Shown piece after piece: positions 32,146 to 37,740 of a stretch of 37,740 nt of DNA. The notes beneath the pieces were generated by a model that saw only the letters and a program-made list of their open reading frames with translations, ran no database searches and was not told where the DNA came from. The position numbers and the translations under genes are program-made. The DNA is taken from assembly GCF_002573715.1 (NCBI RefSeq), contig NZ_PDHM01000025.1:1-37740 (forward strand), written 5' to 3'. The DNA comes from Paenibacillus sp. EZ-K15. Its GTDB lineage: Bacteria > Bacillota > Bacilli > Paenibacillales > Paenibacillaceae. How positions within the stretch are numbered: the first letter of the stretch is position 1; every line of letters begins with the position of its first letter.

Positions 32146-32462
32146 ACAGCAACCCCCGTCATTTCCTTTAAGTGCGGGCCCAAAAAATCCGGTTCCTCGA
32201 AAATGAACGCTTAACGATTCGACTACCGAACCAGCTCTTCATTTTCCTTCTGATCACACGGGAACTTTTTGAACTTCCTTTTTAATAACGCATGCGACTT
32301 ATATATGTAGTATGTGCTCTACACTCTCTAGGTTATAACGTTAATCTTTCCGATGCAAGCGGACGCTCTCTGCTTTCCATGAAAAAGATCATAAATCAAC
32401 AAAAGAAGCGCCGTCTTTTCACTGAAAAGAGGCGCTTTTATTCAGTAGGCTTCAGGTTTCAC
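32146..32462. other. Intergenic region between cdaA and rsiW
   Basis: This 317-bp region holds the rsiW terminator (listed separately) and presumably the cdaA promoter. A TATAAC near 32330 has a TTGCAT only 15 bases away, so I do not call it. No gene is seen. Confidence 0.6.
32404..32439 (-). terminator. Terminator after rsiW
   Basis: AAGCGCC (32406-32412) pairs with GGCGCTT (32431-32437), and an inner TCTTTT pairs with AAAAGA, giving a long hairpin 26 bases after the rsiW stop. The minus strand continues with TTCTTTTGTT. Confidence 0.8.
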
Positions 32463-33077
32463 CTAGCGGTAAGCGGCATCTGTAAACAGAGTGGAGATCT
32501 TGTACCAGATCCAATCCATCGCCCGATCTATATCCTTCACTTGACCTGCTATATGTGAGGTGGAAGCCTGAAATAATTCTCCGTCAATGACGGTCACATT
32601 GCCATTCACTTGACCGTAGACCTTAGTCTTTCCATTCTCGACTGTAATATCTCCCGTGATGATTTGATCCGGAGGAATAATGACGGTATCTCCTTCAATC
32701 ACCAGCTTTTCGAATTCATCACTCTTTACAACCAGCTGAGTATCCTGACTCCAGAAACTGATTGTGCTGAAGAGCATGACAACCAAAAACAAAGCTGCAG
32801 CCGTGAGCGCAGGATGATTCCTAACCCATTTGACCCAAGCCTTTTGTCTCTTGGGCTGCGGCAGCATGCCCATTATACGTTCCGTTAAATCATCGGATGG
32901 CTTGGTCGCATGATGAGTTAAGGAATAAAGAAGCATATCGGTATGCTCCAGCTTCTCGAAGTAATTCCGACAGTCAGCACAATCCAGCAAATGCTTTTGC
33001 AATTCCAGCTGCTGTGGGTCGGACAAGTCATTATCCAGATAATCATGCATCAAAGAGACGGCTAATTTGCAATCCAT
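32463..33077 (-). CDS. rsiW: Anti-sigma-W factor
   Basis: RsiW holds SigW inactive until envelope stress triggers its regulated proteolysis. The 204-aa product has an N-terminal zinc-binding anti-sigma domain with the HxxxCxxC motif (HLLDCADC at about residues 30-37), one TM helix near 92-110, and an extracytoplasmic domain. ATG at 33077 gives MDCKLAVSLM, with AAGGA upstream. The ectodomain holds a repetitive beta stretch (GDITVENGKTKVYGQVNG) similar to polymer-forming bactofilin-type repeats. The gene follows sigW by 220 bases rather than overlapping it, and has its own SigW-type promoter. Confidence 0.88.
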   Translation of the reverse strand: MDCKLAVSLMHDYLDNDLSDPQQLELQKHLLDCADCRNYFEKLEHTDMLLYSLTHHATKPSDDLTERIMGMLPQPKRQKAWVKWVRNHPALTAAALFLVVMLFSTISFWSQDTQLVVKSDEFEKLVIEGDTVIIPPDQIITGDITVENGKTKVYGQVNGNVTVIDGELFQASTSHIAGQVKDIDRAMDWIWYKISTLFTDAAYR

Positions 33078-33154
33078 TTGTGAGCCAATCCTTTCATTCA
33101 ATCTCTTTGCTGGGTCTATTCCCACGTAGGGGCATAAGACTTGCTTATTGTTCA

Positions 33155-33180
33155 TACGTGCCGGAATCGGGGATGTTTCA
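33155..33180 (-). promoter_or_regulatory. SigW-type (ECF) promoter for rsiW
   Basis: On the minus strand TGAAAC (33180-33175), a 16-base spacer and CGTA (33158-33155) match the SigW consensus exactly. AAAAAGT just upstream adds the usual A-rich element. It would drive rsiW alone, with a leader of about 70 bases, after the terminator that follows sigW. Confidence 0.8.
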
Positions 33181-33237
33181 ACTTTTTAAAAGAAAATCAG
33201 AAAAAAAATGCGGATACTGACTTATTGGCATCGCAAG

Positions 33238-33295
33238 AAAAAAGCGCCCTTAAACGCGGTCTCTCTTCCTCAAAGAACGGCGATAGGCGTTTTTT
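33238..33295 (-). terminator. Terminator or attenuator between sigW and rsiW
   Basis: AAAAAAGCGCC (33238-33248) pairs with GGCGTTTTTT (33286-33295) with one bulge and a 37-base loop, just past the sigW stop codon at 33298. The minus strand runs CGCTTTTTTCTT. It should reduce read-through from sigW into rsiW. Confidence 0.6.
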
Positions 33296-33297
33296 CC

Positions 33298-33867
33298 TCA
33301 CAATTTGTACTCTAATTTTTTACGCAAAAATTCGCGTCCACGATGTACTCGCGTTTTGATCGTTGTTACAGGCAAGTCCAAAATATCGCTGATCTCCTGC
33401 AGGGATAAATCCTGGATGTACCTTAGAATCATGATTGTCTTGTACTTGGCAGGAAGTCCATCAATCGCCGTGTGAATGATGCGCTGTGTCTCGGATAACA
33501 GCATTTCACTCTCAGGTGTACGGTTATCGCTCGGGATCAGGGAGTAGCCGTCCATGCCTTCGCTTTCATTCAGGTCGGCGTCCAGCGAGAAAGACGGCTT
33601 GCGTTTGCGCAGCCGATCAATGCTAAGATTTGTACCGATTCGGTATATCCAAGTGGAGAACTTCTGATTCTCGTCGTATCGATCAAGGTTTTTATATACA
33701 CGCAAAAAAGTCTCTTGTACGACATCCTCCGCCTCATGACGGTTACTCAGCATCCGGTAAGCCAAATGAAAAATCTTATCTTTATAAAGCTCTACGATTT
33801 CAGCAAAAGCTCTTTGGTCCCCTTTTCGGGCCAGCTTCGCCAGTCTTACATCCAAATTGTCCACCAT
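33298..33867 (-). CDS. sigW: ECF RNA polymerase sigma factor SigW
   Basis: SigW directs RNA polymerase to promoters of envelope-stress and antimicrobial-resistance genes. The 189-aa product has region 2 (YRMLSNRHEAEDVVQETFLRV and FSTWIYRIGTNLSIDRLR, here given in two parts) and region 4 (LQEISDILDLPVTTIKTRVHR), close in length to the Bacillus protein (187 aa). I chose ATG at 33867, with GGGGGAATT before it; a 15-codon upstream extension is not conserved-looking. A SigA-type promoter lies upstream at 33917-33945. Confidence 0.95.
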   Translation of the reverse strand: MVDNLDVRLAKLARKGDQRAFAEIVELYKDKIFHLAYRMLSNRHEAEDVVQETFLRVYKNLDRYDENQKFSTWIYRIGTNLSIDRLRKRKPSFSLDADLNESEGMDGYSLIPSDNRTPESEMLLSETQRIIHTAIDGLPAKYKTIMILRYIQDLSLQEISDILDLPVTTIKTRVHRGREFLRKKLEYKL

Positions 33868-33916
33868 AATTCCCCCAGAATGGTCTGATGGGTAACGTCT
33901 AAAAAGCATCATTCAA

Positions 33917-33945
33917 ATCGTAATTCAACTGTTTCTAAAAATCAA
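33917..33945 (-). promoter_or_regulatory. SigA-type promoter of sigW
   Basis: TTGATT (33945-33940), a 17-base spacer and TACGAT (33922-33917) precede sigW by about 50 bases. No SigW consensus is seen here, so sigW itself may be made by housekeeping polymerase. Confidence 0.6.
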
Positions 33946-34036
33946 CAATAATTCAAAAAGAATCCCTTTTCCCTATCAAAGACAATCATGTTGCAGCCGA
34001 TACTCTAATCATCAGCGGTTATGCTGCTTCATAGAT

Positions 34037-34065
34037 GAAAAAACGAGGCTCCTTTAGGGAACCTC
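34037..34065 (-). terminator. Terminator after ppc
   Basis: GAGGCTCC and GGAACCTC-type arms (34045-34065) form a stem with one mismatch about 45 bases after the ppc stop, and the minus strand follows with CGTTTTTTC. Confidence 0.75.
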
Positions 34066-34109
34066 GCCTTATACTATCCCTTTCAAACAGCTTTGTTATC
34101 CTGCAAGGA

Positions 34110-36896
34110 TCAACCTGTATTACGAAGCCCTGCTGCAATACCGTTGATGGTCAGCAGCACTTCCCGAAGCAGATCCGGATCGTCCTGCTCCTGCTCCCTC
34201 AACTCGCGCAGCTCATTAAGCAGTTGGACTTGCAAATAACTGAGCGGATCCACGTAAGGGTTACGGAGTCGAATCGATTCCTGTAGGACTGGCTGGTTAT
34301 CCAGAATATCCTGCTGTCCCGTAATCTTAAGAACAAGCTCTTTCGTCAGGTTGAATTCTTCCTGAATCAGACCGAAGATACGTTCGCGGGCTTGATCATC
34401 CTTCGTCATCAGAGAATACTCTTTGGCGATGATCAGATCAGCCTTGGCAAGAGCCATCTGAAGGGTATCGATCAGCGACGTAAAGAACGGATAGCTCGTG
34501 TACATCTTCTGAAGCACCTTCATATTCTCTTCCTTGCCCTGGTAGAAGCTCTGTAAGCCCGTACCAGCCGCGTACCATGCAGGAAGCAGGTAACGGCTCT
34601 GAGTCCACGCAAACACCCAAGGAATGGCTCTGAGGTCCTCAAAACGGTCACTGTTCTTACGTTTGGATGGTCGGGAACCAATATTCAACTCTCCCACTTC
34701 AGGAAGCGGCGTGGATTCCTTGAAGAAGCTCAGGAAATCCGGATCACGGAAGATCAGATCCTGATATTTTTTCTGTGAAGCGGCCGAGATCCTCGAGGAA
34801 ATCTCTTCCCACTCTTTTTCAGTCGATTCTTTTTCAGGGTAACGGGCATTAAGAGAAGCCGTTATTAGTGCTGAAGTCGCCTGGTCCAAACTGCGGTAGG
34901 CAATTCCCTTCAAGGAGTAACGGGAAGAAATAACTTCGCCTTGCTCCGTGATTTTGATGCCACCCGCAATCGTTGATGCCGGTTGAGCCAAAATGCTGCG
35001 GTTCAGAGGCATACCGCCTCGACCAAGCGATCCGCCTCGACCATGGAAGTATTTCACCTTGATGCCATACTCATTGGCTGCAGCCGTAATATCTTTGAGT
35101 GCTACCTGGAGCTCCCAGTTCGCTGTAATGGCTCCGCCGTCCTTATTGCTGTCAGAGTAACCCAGCATAATTTCCTGAAGCTCATTCATGGCGCTAACCG
35201 CTTCTCGGTAGATCGGCAGGCTGAAGAGCTTACGCATAATATCAGGTGCGGCATGCAGGTCCTCAATCGTCTCAAACAATGGCGCAGCCTGCAAAGTAGC
35301 TATTACAGAACCGTCATTGTCCTTGCGGAAAAGTCCGACTTCTTTGGCAAATACCATCACTTCCAGAATGTCGCTTGCGCCCTCGGACATACTGATCAAA
35401 TAACTTGAAATACATTTCACGCCGAACTCCTGCTGCGCACGGAATACGGTACGGTATACTTCAAGGCATTCTTCGGTGCTGTCGCTGTACTCTTGATAAG
35501 GCGTAGTCAACGGACGAGGATCGTTAAGCAAGTTATTAAGCAGCTCGATCTTCTCGTCTTCACTTAATTGGGCATAATTCTGAGTCACGTTCATTTTACG
35601 AAGAATTTCGGCCATGGCATTTTCATGCTCTTGGCTATGCTGTCTGATATCCAGCGTTGCTGTATGGAAACCAAACAACTCCGCCTGACGAATCAGTTTT
35701 TGAATATACGTGTCTGCAACATAGTCAGCAAAATGGAAACGCAAGCTTCGATCAATGATATTCAAGTCCTCGATAAATTCCTCAGGGGACTGATAACGCT
35801 CGCCACCAGTCATGTTCTCATCAAGAATATGACTCATTTTAGCCAGCATATATACCAGTTTTACACGATAAGGCTCTTTCTCATTGTGCCAAATTTCCAT
35901 CTTCTTCAGTGTTACATGCTCGCGGTCTTTTTCAATGGATTGAAGCAATTCATCCGAAACGCTCACGATCGATGAGCTGAAGCTGAGGTATTTCATGAAT
36001 TCACGCAAAATCCGTTGGTATTCACGAATCGCTAGCTTTCGCTGCATTTCAAGCGTTCTCCATGTTACGTCCGCCGTCACTGAAGGATTTCCGTCCCGAT
36101 CGCCACCGATCCACGAACCGAAACGCAAATAGGTTGGAACGTGCCAATGGTGACCCGGATAATATTTACTTAGGCAGCGCTCCAGTTCTTGATAAACCTC
36201 TGGCAGAATGTGAAACAGGGTCTCGTGAAAATAATACATACCGTTTCTAACCTCATCAAGAACCGTCGGCTTACGGTCACGAAGCTCGTCGGTTTGCCAC
36301 AGCGTAATCACTTCATTCAGTAGTTTCTCCCGAAGCTGCTCTCGTTCGCGGAATGTCAGTGTCGGGTTGTCCAGTTGCATCACATCGTCCGCTATCCGTT
36401 TATGAATATCCAGAATAGCCCGACGCATCGCTTCTGTTGGATGAGCTGTCATTACCAGCTCAAGGGATAGACTTTCGAGAATTTCTTGAACTTCTTCAAA
36501 CGTAATATTGCGCTCTTTCAAATCCTGGACCGCACTTTCAATGGAACCTGGTTGAACACTCTCCCCGGCGGAACGCTCGTAATCGCGTTTGCGACGAATG
36601 CGATGATTCTGTTCCGCGATATTAACCAATTGAAAATAAATGGCAAACGCGCGAATCACCTGATGGCGAATGTCGGGCTCCAATGTGCTGATGATCCTTT
36701 TGAAATCTGCAAACAATTCTGGCAGGAATACGGATCGCAACGATTTACTCGTTTCACGAATTTTCTCAACTATATCTAAAAGCTCATTGCCACCTTGGTG
36801 GACCAGAACTTCTCCAAGAATATTGCCAAGGAACCGTACATCCCGCCGCAGCAGATTGTTGGAATTGCTCTTTGCGGTTACTGTAAGTTCAGTCAT
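34110..36896 (-). CDS. ppc: Phosphoenolpyruvate carboxylase
   Basis: Ppc adds bicarbonate to phosphoenolpyruvate to form oxaloacetate, replenishing the TCA cycle. The 928-aa length is typical. Catalytic and binding motifs are intact: MTAHPTEAMRR with H152, GSWIGGDRDGNP, and the glycine-rich FHGRGGSLGRGG. The C-terminus ends LRNTG, a variant of the QNTG end that closes the active site. The ATG at 36896 has GGGAGGAG four bases upstream. It stands alone between the tRNA cluster and sigW. Confidence 0.97.
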   Translation of the reverse strand: MTELTVTAKSNSNNLLRRDVRFLGNILGEVLVHQGGNELLDIVEKIRETSKSLRSVFLPELFADFKRIISTLEPDIRHQVIRAFAIYFQLVNIAEQNHRIRRKRDYERSAGESVQPGSIESAVQDLKERNITFEEVQEILESLSLELVMTAHPTEAMRRAILDIHKRIADDVMQLDNPTLTFREREQLREKLLNEVITLWQTDELRDRKPTVLDEVRNGMYYFHETLFHILPEVYQELERCLSKYYPGHHWHVPTYLRFGSWIGGDRDGNPSVTADVTWRTLEMQRKLAIREYQRILREFMKYLSFSSSIVSVSDELLQSIEKDREHVTLKKMEIWHNEKEPYRVKLVYMLAKMSHILDENMTGGERYQSPEEFIEDLNIIDRSLRFHFADYVADTYIQKLIRQAELFGFHTATLDIRQHSQEHENAMAEILRKMNVTQNYAQLSEDEKIELLNNLLNDPRPLTTPYQEYSDSTEECLEVYRTVFRAQQEFGVKCISSYLISMSEGASDILEVMVFAKEVGLFRKDNDGSVIATLQAAPLFETIEDLHAAPDIMRKLFSLPIYREAVSAMNELQEIMLGYSDSNKDGGAITANWELQVALKDITAAANEYGIKVKYFHGRGGSLGRGGMPLNRSILAQPASTIAGGIKITEQGEVISSRYSLKGIAYRSLDQATSALITASLNARYPEKESTEKEWEEISSRISAASQKKYQDLIFRDPDFLSFFKESTPLPEVGELNIGSRPSKRKNSDRFEDLRAIPWVFAWTQSRYLLPAWYAAGTGLQSFYQGKEENMKVLQKMYTSYPFFTSLIDTLQMALAKADLIIAKEYSLMTKDDQARERIFGLIQEEFNLTKELVLKITGQQDILDNQPVLQESIRLRNPYVDPLSYLQVQLLNELRELREQEQDDPDLLREVLLTINGIAAGLRNTG

Positions 36897-37132
36897 GCTA
36901 CTCCTCCCATCTCAACCCGTTTCAGCAGTTTGTCTATAGGACGTAACGCCTTCCTAACATCATACAATAAAAGCGCATGAAAATCTGCATTTTCCAGGCG
37001 AAAAAATTAGCCAAATCGACAAAACTCATGATATTGATATACCCATATACCATAGACATTAGTCCTATAAACCTTGACCCAACTATCTTCTTTAGCACAT
37101 TAACACTTCGCAGGGGAGTCGTGTGAATATGT

Positions 37133-37157
37133 AAAAAAACATCACACACGGTGATGT
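37133..37157 (-). terminator. Terminator of the tRNA cluster
   Basis: ACATCAC (37139-37145) and GTGATGT (37151-37157) form a perfect 7-bp stem with a five-base loop, and the minus strand continues with a run of seven T. It lies 13 bases after the tRNA-Gly(UCC) gene. Confidence 0.85.
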
Positions 37158-37169
37158 CCTGCTTATGTA

Positions 37170-37243
37170 TGGAGCGGGTGATGGGAATCGAACCCACGCT
37201 ACCAGCTTGGAAGGCTGGAGTTCTACCATTGAACTACACCCGC
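37170..37243 (-). tRNA. tRNA-Gly (anticodon UCC)
   Basis: On the minus strand the sequence begins GCGGGTGTAGTTCAATGG. The anticodon stem CCAGC/GCTGG encloses CTTCCAA (anticodon TCC), the T-loop is GGTTCGATTCC, and CCA is encoded (37172-37170). The arms pair well; length is 74 nt. Confidence 0.95.
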
Positions 37244-37319
37244 ATATCAACCCACAAAAGTGACGCTATGCTTTGGAGCATATTCCGATTACTTTTGCGG
37301 GGCTCTACTCTTAAACAAA

Positions 37320-37393
37320 TCGGGATGACACGATTTGAACATGCGACCCCCTGGTCCCAAACCAGGTGCTCTACCAAGCTGAGCTACATCCCG
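37320..37393 (-). tRNA. tRNA-Pro (anticodon UGG)
   Basis: The minus strand begins CGGGATGTAGCTCAGC. CCTGG/CCAGG encloses TTTGGGA (anticodon TGG), and the T-loop is TGTTCAAATC. No CCA is encoded; the gene ends with a discriminator A at 37320, so the CCA end must be added by nucleotidyltransferase. Confidence 0.93.
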
Positions 37394-37414
37394 ATATTAA
37401 TTTTTTTTAAAAAA

Positions 37415-37491
37415 TGGCACGCCCTGAGAGATTCGAACTCCCGACCTTTTGATTCGTAGTCAAACGCTCTATCCAGCTGAGCTAAGGGCGC
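37415..37491 (-). tRNA. tRNA-Arg (anticodon ACG)
   Basis: The minus strand begins GCGCCCTTAGCTCAGC. TTTGA/TCAAA encloses CTACGAA (anticodon ACG), the T-loop is AGTTCGAATCT, and CCA is encoded. The adenosine at the wobble position is normally edited to inosine. Length 77 nt. Confidence 0.95.
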
Positions 37492-37494
37492 AAA

Positions 37495-37569
37495 TGGAGC
37501 GGACGACGGGAATCGAACCCGCGACCCTCGCCTTGGCAAGGCGATGCTCTACCGCTGAGCCACGTCCGC
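37495..37569 (-). tRNA. tRNA-Gly (anticodon GCC)
   Basis: The minus strand begins GCGGACGTGGCTCAGC. TCGCC/GGCGA encloses TTGCCAA (anticodon GCC), the T-loop is GGTTCGATTCC, and CCA is encoded. Length 75 nt. Confidence 0.95.
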
Positions 37570-37575
37570 AAATAA

Positions 37576-37659
37576 TGGTGCGCGTGGAGGGACTTGAACC
37601 CCCACGTCAAAGACGCTAGATCCTAAGTCTAGTGCGTCTGCCAATTCCGCCACACGCGC
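37576..37659 (-). tRNA. tRNA-Leu (anticodon UAG)
   Basis: The minus strand begins GCGCGTGTGGCGGAATTG. CTAGA/TCTAG encloses CTTAGGA (anticodon TAG). The long variable arm (GCGTCTTTGACGT) marks a class II tRNA, and CCA is encoded. Length 84 nt. Confidence 0.95.
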
Positions 37660-37673
37660 ACAAGATGAAACAA

Positions 37674-37740
37674 TGGTGAGCCATGAAGGACTCGAACCTT
37701 CGACACCCTGATTAAAAGTCAGGTGCTCTACCAACTGAGC
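37674..37740 (-). tRNA. tRNA-Lys (anticodon UUU), partial
   Basis: The 3' part (anticodon arm CCTGA/TCAGG enclosing CTTTTAA, T-loop GGTTCGAGTCC, encoded CCA) is present; the 5' end lies beyond the window. The visible D-arm (GCTCAGTTGG) agrees with a lysine tRNA. Confidence 0.92.

Noticed and set aside
32255..32282. GGAACTTTTTGAACTTCC palindrome as another MITE end
   Set aside because: No partner inverted repeat or flanking duplication was found nearby.
33868..33960. SigW-type promoter before sigW
   Set aside because: AGAAAC and CGAT occur, but the spacing (10 bases) does not fit; a SigA-type promoter fits better.
37151..37459. Reading frame starting with MERVMGIEPTLPAW-type sequence
   Set aside because: It is antisense to tRNA-Gly, tRNA-Pro and tRNA-Arg; such tRNA-shadow proteins are common false annotations.

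Overview
The window looks like a Paenibacillus or close relative (Firmicutes, Bacillales). It carries glmS with a glmS ribozyme in its leader, the cdaA-cdaR-glmM operon, sigW-rsiW, a Firmicute-type ppc and a tRNA cluster, all with strong AGGAGG-type ribosome binding sites.

Region 1 (108-17485) is a large accessory locus built as two divergent transcription units that share overlapping promoters near 14360-14390. The leftward unit encodes a secreted, membrane-anchored VWA protein with an FHA-like cytoplasmic tail, a 1129-aa tubulin/FtsZ-superfamily protein (GGTGSG signature), a 794-aa unknown protein, a multi-spanning VWA protein, a 213-aa predicted beta-sandwich protein, a zinc-ribbon P-loop GTPase (DO-GTPase2-like) and a 991-aa protein whose N-terminus resembles GTPase-associated proteins (GAP1-N). 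The rightward unit encodes a 50-aa membrane peptide, a zinc-ribbon two-TM protein and a 638-aa membrane-anchored TPR-like protein. Predicted topologies place the tubulin and GTPase in the cytoplasm and both VWA domains outside, so the set looks like a membrane-spanning NTP-dependent machine of unknown function. A 180-bp MITE-like element with 7-bp flanking repeats sits between the secreted VWA gene and the tubulin gene.

Region 2 (17486-25890) is an accessory region downstream of glmS. A frameshifted tnsA remnant (Tn7-family endonuclease) at 18731-18979 lies next to a second, 6.8-kb Tn7-like element (about 19052-25885). The second element has three spaced repeats at its left end, four abutting repeats in opposite orientation at its right end, and the 5-bp sequence TAAGC on both flanks, the right copy centred 23 bp downstream of the glmS stop. 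This is the classic attTn7 arrangement. It contains no tns genes. Its cargo is a NarL-type two-component system with two small membrane proteins, a broken IS3-family transposase, and a decayed defence-like set (OLD-family TOPRIM fragment, AbiJ/HEPN-like fragment, PLD-like fragment, XRE regulator fragment).

Region 3 (25911-37740) is core chromosome read leftward: glmS with its promoter and self-cleaving ribozyme; cdaA-cdaR-glmM for c-di-AMP and cell-wall precursor synthesis; sigW and rsiW, with a terminator and a near-perfect SigW promoter between them; ppc; and tRNA genes for Gly, Pro, Arg, Gly, Leu and a partial Lys. All assignments come from reading the sequence; no database search was run.
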